Assembly (NCBI GenBank): GCA_023426005.1
Contig: JAFABO010000089.1
Span: 1-8,358, forward strand
DNA from: Bacillota bacterium
GTDB taxonomy: Bacteria > Bacillota > Clostridia > Acetivibrionales > DSM-1351
Reading direction: 5' to 3'
Length of the DNA: 8,358 nt
The notes beneath the pieces are model-generated. The model ran no database searches. It saw nothing but the letters and a program-made list of their open reading frames with translations, and was not told the DNA's origin. Shown here in pieces: positions 1 to 5,750 of this stretch. Made by a program: the position numbers and the translations under genes. The stretch's first letter is position 1. Each line of letters begins with the position of its first letter.

Positions 1-1
1 C

Positions 2-199
2 ATCACCGCTTCGGGAACCATATATAAAAATGAATACGGGCTAATCGTATTATCAGATGCTGAGGGCAATACTCCCATATTCATACCTGTTAATAATATC
101 AATGTTGTACTTCCTGTTTTTCAGACCAGCGCCCTGCGGCAAGCCCGCAGATCAAGGGTTTTGATAGAGCCGGGCAAACAGCCCGAAGACCTGGTATAA
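2..199 (+). CDS. C-terminal 65 residues of an unrecognised protein (5' end outside window)
   Basis: An open plus-strand frame enters from the left edge and ends at TAA 197-199, giving 65 residues. The visible part is soluble-looking. A beta-rich, hydrophobic first half (residues about 1-40, with YGLIVLSDAEG and IFIPVNNINVVLPVF) is followed by a basic, polar tail (RQARRSR, then EPGKQPEDLV). No catalytic motif or membrane segment is visible and I do not recognise the family. Two hairpin terminators follow within 120 bases, which supports this being a genuine gene end. It converges on the minus-strand tRNA and spoIIE genes, so it is a separate transcription unit. Confidence 0.7.
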   Translation: MTASGTIYKNEYGLIVLSDAEGNTPIFIPVNNINVVLPVFQTSALRQARRSRVLIEPGKQPEDLV

Positions 200-235
200 A
201 GCAGCTGCAGTAATATCCGGAATATTGCCTCATAT

Positions 236-277
236 AACAGTGCCGCTAATGGCTAATATTAAGCGGCACTGTTTTGG
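236..277 (+). terminator. Rho-independent terminator of the leftmost gene
   Basis: A perfect 12-bp stem (236-247 with 262-273, GC-rich core TGCCGC/GCGGCA) with a 14-base loop is followed by TTTT. It starts 37 bases after the stop codon of the leftmost plus-strand gene. The T-run is short. Confidence 0.8.
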
Positions 278-281
278 GCTT

Positions 282-316
282 GTAAAAAGACCCTCAAGTT
301 ATGAAGGTCTTTTTAC
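282..316. terminator. Second, bidirectional hairpin terminator
   Basis: An 11-bp perfect stem (282-292 with 306-316) extends to 15 pairs with one mismatch, closing a 5-base loop at 297-301. The arms carry AAAAA and TTTTT, so either strand reads a stem ending in a U-run. It lies directly behind the first terminator and probably backs it up. It could also stop leftward transcription. Confidence 0.65.
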
Positions 317-319
317 TTA

Positions 320-697
320 CGCATATAATTTGCTTTAATAGAATTTACCAATGTGTCGACCACATCTACAATATCTTTAATTAGATTTTGTTAAACTCCA
401 TGTTGAAGATTTTTTTATAAAGCATCTAAAATACATCAATATTATTATTTCTTCCATCTGCCCAACATCTTAAAAGCATGCTGTATTTTGTACTTCGTTT
501 TTATCTAAGTTTAAATTAGTTCCGCATTTTGCTGTACCGACAGTAATTCCCAAGTCCTGTATACTTTATCTGCTCAGTTGTATTTCTCAGATTCACAGTC
601 AGAGTAATCTTTATCACCAAATTCAGCAACACAAGCCATGTAATCACTTACATAATTTAATCAGTATACAAATATTCTAAAGAAGTATTTTCTAAAT
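320..697. other. Gene-free stretch, possibly a decayed minus-strand gene
   Basis: No intact gene with a ribosome-binding site is visible here. On the minus strand between about 655 and 470, short peptide-like open stretches lie in different frames. One is open from about 645 to 515 and includes LRNTTEQIKYTGLG. Another, to about 470, includes TAKCGTNLNLDKNEVQN. They would join into one reading if one G of the GGG at about 548-552 were removed. A third frame also gives a plausible peptide, so the assignment is ambiguous. It may be an eroded gene or simply chance in A/T-rich DNA. Confidence 0.25.
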
Positions 698-699
698 AA

Positions 700-730
700 A
701 AACGCCAGAACCTGTTAAATTCTGGCGTTT
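700..730 (-). terminator. Terminator of the tRNA-Arg gene
   Basis: An 11-bp perfect stem (700-710 with 720-730) has a 9-base loop. Read on the minus strand it ends in GGCGTTT followed by TTATTTAG. It abuts the encoded CCA of the tRNA at 730, so the primary transcript is very short beyond the mature 3' end. Confidence 0.8.
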
Positions 731-804
731 GGCGTCCCGGACAGGAATCGAACCCGTATCAGTGGAACCGGAATCCACCGTCCTATCCATTAGACTACCG
801 AGAC
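730..804 (-). tRNA. tRNA-Arg (anticodon CCG)
   Basis: The complement folds as a full cloverleaf. The acceptor stem GTCTCGG pairs with CCGGGAC (one T-G pair) and the discriminator base is G. The D arm contains AATGGATAGG. The anticodon stem GTGGA/TCCAC closes the 7-base loop TTCCGGT, so the anticodon is CCG and decodes CGG arginine. The T arm has the standard GGTTCGATTCC. CCA is encoded at 732-730. The gene stands alone with its own promoter and terminator. Confidence 0.95.
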
Positions 805-822
805 ATTTTTATTTACTGATAT

Positions 823-851
823 ATTATAGACTATTCTTATGCACATTACAA
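823..851 (-). promoter_or_regulatory. Sigma-A-type promoter of the tRNA-Arg gene
   Basis: On the minus strand a -35 TTGTAA (846-851) is followed by a 17-bp spacer and a perfect -10 TATAAT (823-828). Predicted initiation is near 816, about a dozen bases before the tRNA 5' end at 804. Spacing and position fit a vegetative stable-RNA promoter. Confidence 0.75.
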
Positions 852-974
852 CACAAAGTGTCCAAATAAGCTAATGTATTATTACCACATTGCTCCTGCA
901 AAAAATCACTTTGTGCAATCTTTCTCAGCAGGCATCCCGTTTGTTTATGTATCTACCGTATTGGTCGGATTTAA

Positions 975-1613
975 TTACAGCCTGATAATGACCTGTGCAA
1001 ATAGAAGCCCCACTGCTTCGCTCAGAAGCGCATTCCACAGGAATACCAGCATAAATACCAGACTCCTTACACCTGTAGGAAGTTTGAATAATACGCATAA
1101 ACCACGTGTAATAGCTCCGTTAAACCAGAAGTATGCCAAAATATCCAATACCGCAGTAATATATAACAGCGTCAAAGACTTATAATTACTGCTCATTTGT
1201 AAAGTGTAATACCCTAACAGATTTATGGGAGTGACAATGATATTTACGACTATGTATACTTTCATAACCTTTGTCAGCAGGCTGGAGTAAGACACTCCCA
1301 TGGACATTGAATTGCTGTCGCTTCTCTTCTTGAAATGCTTTATAATATCAAAGACCGGATATGAAAAACAAATTACATCTACAAGTCCAATTATCAAAGC
1401 GGCTAAAAAGAGAAATGCACCTGTTTTGATATTGAATACAACGCTGACTTTGTCGGAGGTATCAAGGTTAACTCCCAGCACTCCCAGACCCACATCCCGT
1501 ATGCCTACCAGAGCAATGCCTATGTACAGCCACATATTCTTATCAGTCAACTTTGAATAAAAATCTTTTTGCAGCAGAAAAAAGTCTATTATTTTACTAG
1601 TTTTAAATTTCAT
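975..1613 (-). CDS. Five-helix integral membrane protein, possibly Yip1-domain-like
   Basis: A 212-residue protein with about five hydrophobic segments: around NMWLYIGIALVGI, FLFLAALIIGLVDVICF, VYIVVNIIVTPINLLGYY, LLYITAVLDILAYFWF and LVFMLVFLWNALLSEAVGLLF. I place the start at ATG 1613 because AAGGAG (1620-1625) lies 6 bases upstream. A longer frame to 1679 has no such site, and the adjacent ATG at 1616 is too close. Size, helix count and a short cytoplasmic N-terminus (MKFKTSKIIDFFLLQKDFY) recall bacterial Yip1-domain proteins, but I see no diagnostic motif, so this is a weak family guess. It sits 77 bases downstream of the tail-anchored gene, on the same strand as spoIIE. It may be co-transcribed or use the candidate promoter at 1650-1679. 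Its role is unknown. Confidence 0.8.
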   Translation of the reverse strand: MKFKTSKIIDFFLLQKDFYSKLTDKNMWLYIGIALVGIRDVGLGVLGVNLDTSDKVSVVFNIKTGAFLFLAALIIGLVDVICFSYPVFDIIKHFKKRSDSNSMSMGVSYSSLLTKVMKVYIVVNIIVTPINLLGYYTLQMSSNYKSLTLLYITAVLDILAYFWFNGAITRGLCVLFKLPTGVRSLVFMLVFLWNALLSEAVGLLFAQVIIRL

Positions 1614-1649
1614 CATTTGCTCCTTAACACAAAATGAATTACTTATAAT

Positions 1650-1679
1650 AATATATCTTATTTGGTAAAGGAAAATCAA
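1650..1679 (-). promoter_or_regulatory. Candidate promoter for the five-helix membrane protein gene
   Basis: On the minus strand TTGATT (1674-1679), an 18-bp spacer and TATATT (1650-1655) precede the ATG at 1613. No clear terminator separates the upstream gene, so read-through from spoIIE is equally possible. In DNA this A/T-rich such matches arise by chance. Confidence 0.35.
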
Positions 1680-1690
1680 TAGAGCAAACC

Positions 1691-2035
1691 TTATAAAAAT
1701 AACTTTATTAAAATAAAAATTACTACTGCTATACTTCCGAACAAAGCAGAATTGATCAAAAGGTTTTTCATGAACCTGGATTTGGATTTTAACTGCTCCT
1801 TTCTTTTTGGGGGACTGAATTTCCCCTTGTTATCCTTAATATAATTATTAATAATTAATTCTGCCTCCTTCAGAATAAAATCGTTCTTTTCATCAGGATT
1901 TTTGGCGGAGGACAACTTACTGCCCGCTTCTTTTTCCAGCTCCTTATCTTCTTTCAACACCAGAATAGCCTCCTCAAATAAATTTGAATGAATATCTTTG
2001 ATAATTATTACTTTCTTAGATTTTCCATAAAACAT
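1691..2035 (-). CDS. Small C-terminally membrane-anchored protein downstream of spoIIE
   Basis: A 114-residue protein. The N-terminal part is soluble (MFYGKSKKVIIIKDIHSNLFEEAILVLKE) and the middle is strongly charged, lysine/glutamate-rich and probably helical (about residues 28-92). It ends in one hydrophobic segment (SALFGSIAVVIFILIKLFL) with no residues after it, so it looks tail-anchored with its bulk in the cytoplasm. I chose ATG 2035 because GGAGG (2041-2045) lies 5 bases upstream. An upstream start at 2095 lacks a Shine-Dalgarno site. It begins 81 bases after the spoIIE stop with no terminator between, so co-transcription with spoIIE, and hence expression in early sporulation, is plausible. 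I do not recognise the family. Confidence 0.8.
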   Translation of the reverse strand: MFYGKSKKVIIIKDIHSNLFEEAILVLKEDKELEKEAGSKLSSAKNPDEKNDFILKEAELIINNYIKDNKGKFSPPKRKEQLKSKSRFMKNLLINSALFGSIAVVIFILIKLFL

Positions 2036-2116
2036 AGCATCCTCCAAAGAACTCTGATTATGGGTAGTTTGTGGAATTTTAGCATTTTTATGCATCGCAT
2101 AGATATAATAACAAAT

Positions 2117-4540
2117 TTATTTGGACCTCCACACTTTTGATACCAGTACCAGCATATCGTCAACAGGCTCATTATTCTGACAGCGGCCTATGGCTTCATC
2201 CATCAGATCATCAGCCATTTTCTGCGGATTTCTGGTATCCATTCCCTGCAAAATGCTTTGAACTTCCTTTACACTGTCCTGACAGTTCTTGAAGGAATCA
2301 ATTATTCCATCGGATAACATTATTAAAAAGTCTCCGTTGCCAACTTTCTTATGTATCATCTCCACTTCAACATCACTTAAAATACCTGCCGGAAGAGAAG
2401 CAGCGCGTATTGTTTCAACATATTCCTCCCTTTTTATGAAAGTAGGAGCCGCACCTACCTTGCAGAATTCAACCTCTCCTTCGTACAGGTCTACAACTGA
2501 TATATCTATTGTTGCAAAGGAATCGTCTGTGGATCTTAAAACAAGTATTGAATTAATCAGCTTAACAGTTGTATCCTTGTCAAAACCCGATTCCATAAAC
2601 TGTTCTATGAGGTTTACAGTGGCCTTGCTCTGCATACAGGCTTTATGCCCTGTTCCCATACCGTCACTCAACGCCGCTATGTATTTGCCGTCGCCTGTAT
2701 TTAAAAAAGTATAATTATCCCCTGAAACATATTTTTCATTCTTTGACATCCTCGCCACACCGGTTATAACTTTATAGGTTTCCTCCTCCACCAGCTTAAT
2801 GGTACAGGTATTTGTTTTTGAATTAAGGGCACAATCACTTCCGTCCTTTATCATTTTTCGCCCTACAACCTCTGTAACGGTTTTTTCAACGCAGCCTATA
2901 CAGCTTCGCTTTCCTCCGCAGCCCTTGTAAGTCAGGGCCATTTCATACTTGCCGAATTTGTTTTCGTATACTACGGCATCCGCATGTTTTATTCCGGCTT
3001 TGGTCAATTCCAGTACGATCTGGTTTTCCAAATCTTCTTTGAAACAGATATCGGTATTTAATTCATTTGCCAGGTTAGATATTATCGTAGACATGCTTTT
3101 AAGCTGCTGGGAAACCAAGCCCCTGCTTTCACCGATTTTACTCCGCCATACCATGTCAACCTTGAAAAGCTCAAAAACATTATTTACCGCCTTCACAAAG
3201 TCATCAACCCTCTCGCACCTCTCAAGAAAATATTGAGGAATGTCATTTTGCTCTATCCAGCCTCTTCCATCCAGCTTTTCAACTATCTTGAACATGATCT
3301 GATATGTGTTGCAGAAGTTATGCTCCCAGCAATGGGTACACAGGCTGCAGTCCTTGCAGACCTTGTCGGCTACCCTGTCAAATATGGCGGTGATGTCATG
3401 TTTTTCCGTCACTGCCTTGGTCTCCGAAATCTCATCAAAAGTCTTGGACATTTCAGAAAATGCTTTGGAAAACTTGTTTAATTTATCAACTGTTATCTCC
3501 TTGATTCTTGTGCTGTAGCCTTTCTTGTCCCCCCTTGCAATCAGACTTTTATCAAATTTTGTTACAACCGCATCCATGACTTTTTCAGGTATTAGCATAA
3601 ATATGACGATTGAAACAATAATCTCATACAGAAATAGAAGAACCTCGGTAGACCCGTTGGTATAAAAGGTAAGGAGCGCATTGCCCATTAAAACCCCCAC
3701 ACATGAGCCGATTTTCCCCATATTCTTTAAAATTCCTGCAAGTAATCCGCAAAATGCATAAGAAGCTATGATAATTGGGGAAGAATTGGATGAAATACTT
3801 ATTACAGTCCCTACAATTACCCCTATGGCCGCTCCGTTTCCCGCACCTGTTTTAAAGCTGAAAACCAGGATTATTATGATGCACAAAATATTCTTGAGAC
3901 TGACGCCGAAAATGTTCCACCCGCCCAGCCCTCCTACCGCCAGTGCACAGGCTATGGCAATGCTCAGTATTTCCTCGTTTGTAAGGGAATATCTTCTGGA
4001 TGGATTCCCCAGGACCTCCAATACATTTTTAAAAACAAACACCAGCGCAAAGATTATAAAGCCGTTTATGATGGATTTCAAAACATCATACATTAAGAAG
4101 CCCTGCAGATATGTCAATAACATTTCAGGTATAAGAACACCGATAAAAGCAATTATTCCTACCCTTAAATGCGATCCCATGCTTTTTTTAAAGGGAATGT
4201 TAATGGCATTAAACAGCAGCATGGCTACAACTGCAGTATACAACTGAACAGTAGCTCCTGATGTCAGCATTCCCGCAAAAATTGCGATTGATATCATTAT
4301 CCTGTTTATATTGAGACCCAGAGTGGCTGCATAAAGGGCAATCCCAAACGGCATCAATCCCCCCAACAGTGATATTCTACCCAGTAGAAAAGCTGCAGGT
4401 ATTATAATAAGATTTGTTTTATTCAGATATTCCAGAATAGCTGCTGCTTTACCGGTTTTACCCTTTTGATGTGTTGCCGATCCGTGTCCTCCAAAACTTT
4501 TGTATGGAAGCGATTCTGTTTTCATCATATGTATGCCCAT
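2117..4540 (-). CDS. spoIIE: Stage II sporulation protein E (SpoIIE), PP2C-type serine phosphatase
   Basis: SpoIIE dephosphorylates the anti-anti-sigma factor SpoIIAA, releasing sigma-F in the forespore, and takes part in polar division. From ATG 4540 it is 807 residues, close to the 827 of the Bacillus protein. Residues about 42-325 form a block of roughly ten membrane helices. A cytoplasmic regulatory region holds a cysteine cluster (C395, C398, C401, C404, C410) and another (C541, C547, C550). The C-terminal PP2C domain (about 590-805) keeps the metal ligands: SGDNY (D608), LSDGMGTG (D626), LSDGIID (D744) and EPVDDM (D794/D795). The first three align with Bacillus D610, D628 and D746. VGAAPTF is also present. 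The start is uncertain: TTG 4558, ATG 4540 (weak AAAGG upstream), ATG 4528 and ATG 4525 are all in frame. Two small membrane-protein genes follow it, rather than tilS/hpt/ftsH as in Bacillus. Confidence 0.96.
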   Translation of the reverse strand: MGIHMMKTESLPYKSFGGHGSATHQKGKTGKAAAILEYLNKTNLIIIPAAFLLGRISLLGGLMPFGIALYAATLGLNINRIMISIAIFAGMLTSGATVQLYTAVVAMLLFNAINIPFKKSMGSHLRVGIIAFIGVLIPEMLLTYLQGFLMYDVLKSIINGFIIFALVFVFKNVLEVLGNPSRRYSLTNEEILSIAIACALAVGGLGGWNIFGVSLKNILCIIIILVFSFKTGAGNGAAIGVIVGTVISISSNSSPIIIASYAFCGLLAGILKNMGKIGSCVGVLMGNALLTFYTNGSTEVLLFLYEIIVSIVIFMLIPEKVMDAVVTKFDKSLIARGDKKGYSTRIKEITVDKLNKFSKAFSEMSKTFDEISETKAVTEKHDITAIFDRVADKVCKDCSLCTHCWEHNFCNTYQIMFKIVEKLDGRGWIEQNDIPQYFLERCERVDDFVKAVNNVFELFKVDMVWRSKIGESRGLVSQQLKSMSTIISNLANELNTDICFKEDLENQIVLELTKAGIKHADAVVYENKFGKYEMALTYKGCGGKRSCIGCVEKTVTEVVGRKMIKDGSDCALNSKTNTCTIKLVEEETYKVITGVARMSKNEKYVSGDNYTFLNTGDGKYIAALSDGMGTGHKACMQSKATVNLIEQFMESGFDKDTTVKLINSILVLRSTDDSFATIDISVVDLYEGEVEFCKVGAAPTFIKREEYVETIRAASLPAGILSDVEVEMIHKKVGNGDFLIMLSDGIIDSFKNCQDSVKEVQSILQGMDTRNPQKMADDLMDEAIGRCQNNEPVDDMLVLVSKVWRSK

Positions 4541-4580
4541 GCCCAGCCTTTCGCACAAAACTTAATGATAGAAATGGCAT
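4458..4580 (-). other. 40-codon leader ORF overlapping the spoIIE start, out of frame
   Basis: The best ribosome-binding site upstream of spoIIE, AAGGAGG at 4591-4597, does not serve a spoIIE start. The first ATG after it (4580, 10 bases away) opens a different frame of 40 codons (MPFLSLSFVRKAGHGHTYDE...) ending in TAA at 4458-4460, inside spoIIE. The spoIIE frame is closed by TAA just upstream of TTG 4558. Possible meanings are a translated leader that feeds spoIIE by reinitiation, or a frameshift in the natural or assembled sequence that detached the true spoIIE start at 4580. The peptide resembles nothing I know. Confidence 0.35.
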
Positions 4581-4644
4581 GGGCTCGGTACCTCCTTCAG
4601 TTATTTTTATATTTTCTTTAAACCTTGACCCCCGTGTTTATCTT

Positions 4645-4715
4645 AAGTGACAACTGCAGTGTCGTTTAGCATGCAGAATGATTATAATTCAGCAATCAAA
4701 ATTTTTTTGTCACTT
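4645..4715. repeat. Inverted 9-mer flanking the spoIIE promoter
   Basis: AAGTGACAA (4645-4653) and its exact complement TTGTCACTT (4707-4715) are centred on the -10 element, 62 bp apart. The upstream copy overlaps the -35 element. Both contain TTGTCA, part of a 0A-box-like sequence, in opposite orientations, so they may be operator half-sites. The 53-base separation makes an RNA hairpin less likely. Confidence 0.45.
4681..4713 (-). promoter_or_regulatory. spoIIE promoter with 21-bp spacer, Spo0A-dependent type
   Basis: On the minus strand a -35-like GTGACA (4708-4713) and a perfect -10 TATAAT (4681-4686) are separated by 21 bp. In Bacillus subtilis, spoIIE and spoIIG use sigma-A promoters with this abnormally long spacing, activated by phosphorylated Spo0A bound over the -35 region. 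Here the -35 lies in GTGACAAA, whose complement TTTGTCAC resembles the core of a 0A box. Predicted start near 4674 gives a leader of about 90-130 bases. The regulator is inferred by analogy. Confidence 0.6.
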
Positions 4716-4845
4716 CCTGGGAATAATCTTAAAAGAATTTAGACAGATATCAGCAAAAAATCTTATGGGTTAAACATCAATTTAACTTTTTTAACCTTGC
4801 TTTAATACAAAGAGTAAAGTAGGTTTACTTATTTTTTGTTGCCTG

Positions 4846-4853
4846 TTGTCGAA
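4846..4853 (+). promoter_or_regulatory. Candidate Spo0A box upstream of spoIIE
   Basis: TTGTCGAA matches the Spo0A core consensus TGTCGAA exactly. It lies about 140 bases upstream of the proposed -35 element, rather far for direct contact with polymerase. It is a single short match and could be chance. Confidence 0.35.
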
Positions 4854-4859
4854 AGTTTT

Positions 4860-4964
4860 TTATTCAAACCCCTGAAAGTCTAAAATCAGGCTTCTGGACA
4901 AGTCACCAAACACTATATGATATTTGCAATTGTATTTGCTGTGTGCTGAACTTTCACTATCCAT
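4860..4964 (-). pseudogene. tnpA: IS200/IS605-type tnpA transposase, N-terminal fragment
   Basis: ATG 4964, with GGAGG (4973-4977) 8 bases upstream, opens a 34-codon frame beginning MDSESSAHSKYNCKYHIVFG. This matches the start of IS200-type single-strand transposases as I recall them (AHTKWNCKYHIVFAPKYRR), including the first beta strand. The similarity stops at about residue 20 (near 4905). The HUH motif and the catalytic tyrosine are absent, and 14 unrelated residues lead to TAA at 4860-4862. It is therefore a truncated, inactive copy. Deletion or recombination removed the rest, and the remaining DNA now adjoins the spoIIE upstream region. Confidence 0.75.
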
Positions 4965-5090
4965 CTGGATAACCTCCTTATTATTATAGTTGCAGTTGGC
5001 GAACCTGCAATCATTTTAACAAGGAGACTTTTTATTTTCCACTCAAAGCTATAATCTTTCCGGAACCGCACATAGAACGTGTGGTATTCG
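4860..5090 (-). mobile_element. IS200/IS605-family remnant with left-end-like hairpins
   Basis: The tnpA fragment is preceded by two imperfect palindromes. One at 4990-5010 pairs TTGCAGTT with AACTGCAA-like sequence around a GGCG loop, with one bulged base. The other at 5061-5090 has about 11 pairs including wobbles, a 7-base loop and a bulged A at 5086. Subterminal bulged hairpins are the recognition sites of IS200/IS605 transposases, which lack inverted terminal repeats. Exact ends and cleavage tetranucleotides cannot be fixed. A small palindrome CCTGA/TCAGG at 4871-4890 could be a right-end relic. Confidence 0.5.
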
Positions 5091-5096
5091 TTACAC

Positions 5097-5131
5097 AATA
5101 AGAAAGGCCACATCAGCCGAACTGCGTGACC
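5097..5131 (-). terminator. Weak terminator behind the immunity gene
   Basis: On the minus strand GGTCAC (5126-5131) pairs with GTGGCC (5106-5111, one T-G pair), with an inner CAG/CTG pair, then TTTCTTATT. It starts 9 bases after the immunity gene stop. It could instead be part of the insertion sequence end. Confidence 0.4.
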
Positions 5132-5139
5132 TTATAGTT

Positions 5140-5733
5140 TTATACTCTACGAGTTGTAAGACCGTCTATATGCCAGCTACTTTTAATAATTTTTAAGTTC
5201 TTCTTATCTTCATCTGGTAAAGCCACAATAGAATAGACTTTTTCACTAAGCGATTGAAACTCTATCGGAGAATACTGAATTTCTGCCTCGTTATCACAAA
5301 AGGCATACTCAAAAACAGAAGCTTCATATAGTTCATGTAAAAATTCAATAATTTTATTTGTTATTCTATTAATGTTTTCACTTGAACTTACTCCTATCAA
5401 TTCTTCCTCGCTTATATCCAATAATAATCCGAAATAATTTTTTGCTTTTTCTACACGTATACAAACATTGAGTTTCTGTATACCAAGTATATTGCATATC
5501 ATATGAAGTTGCCCGAAGTAGCCTTTACACAAAGAAGAATAGAAATCCTCAACACTTTTATTGTTTAGGCTATCTTCTACCCATTCATTTCCATTCTCAT
5601 CCTTGCTAAACTTAATACTGTTGATACTTCCATCATAAGAAATCAAGTAGTTTACTACATTTCTTAATTCCCCTTCTAATCTATCTCTTGGTATATCGTC
5701 ATAAATAAGTCCGATTCCTATATAACTTCCCAT
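5140..5733 (-). CDS. Putative immunity protein for the adjacent colicin D-like toxin
   Basis: A 197-residue acidic, soluble alpha/beta protein with no signal peptide or membrane segment. It begins MGSYIGIGLIYDDIPRDRLE and includes NRITNKIIEFLHELYEASVFEYAFCDNEAEIQ and a C-terminal SWHIDGLTTRRV. ATG 5733 is chosen because GAGGTG sits 7-8 bases upstream. The gene starts 17 bases after the toxin stop, the canonical toxin-then-immunity order of polymorphic toxin systems. An acidic cytosolic partner that binds and blocks the nuclease is the natural reading. The opening resembles immunity families I recall from Firmicutes (Imm64-like), but I cannot confirm that and see no similarity to colicin D immunity protein. 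The frame is intact although the toxin gene is broken. That fits selection to keep immunity, or simply more recent loss of the toxin. Confidence 0.65.
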   Translation of the reverse strand: MGSYIGIGLIYDDIPRDRLEGELRNVVNYLISYDGSINSIKFSKDENGNEWVEDSLNNKSVEDFYSSLCKGYFGQLHMICNILGIQKLNVCIRVEKAKNYFGLLLDISEEELIGVSSSENINRITNKIIEFLHELYEASVFEYAFCDNEAEIQYSPIEFQSLSEKVYSIVALPDEDKKNLKIIKSSWHIDGLTTRRV

Positions 5734-5750
5734 AGCATGTTCACCTCAAG

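Noticed and set aside
730..804. tRNA-Arg gene in the same window as a colicin D-like (tRNA-Arg-cleaving) toxin domain
   Set aside because: They are about 5 kb apart, separated by spoIIE and unrelated genes, and every genome has several tRNA-Arg genes. Coincidence is the simplest reading.
852..915. Inverted 9-mer CACAAAGTG / CACTTTGTG around the upstream side of the tRNA promoter
   Set aside because: The arms are 46 bases apart, A/T-rich and not followed by a T-run, so neither a terminator nor an operator can be argued.
2289..4247. Several plus-strand ORFs of 70-159 codons opposite spoIIE
   Set aside because: They lie antisense to an unambiguous spoIIE and lack ribosome-binding sites or recognisable products.
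5061..5090. Group II intron domain V-like hairpin
   Set aside because: It lacks the AGC catalytic triad and the characteristic 34-base form. Nearby tnpA sequence makes an IS200-type hairpin more likely.
4913..5113. 66-codon minus-strand ORF over the IS remnant
   Set aside because: It overlaps the tnpA fragment in another frame and the hairpin region, and its start lacks a ribosome-binding site. The tnpA reading explains the DNA better.
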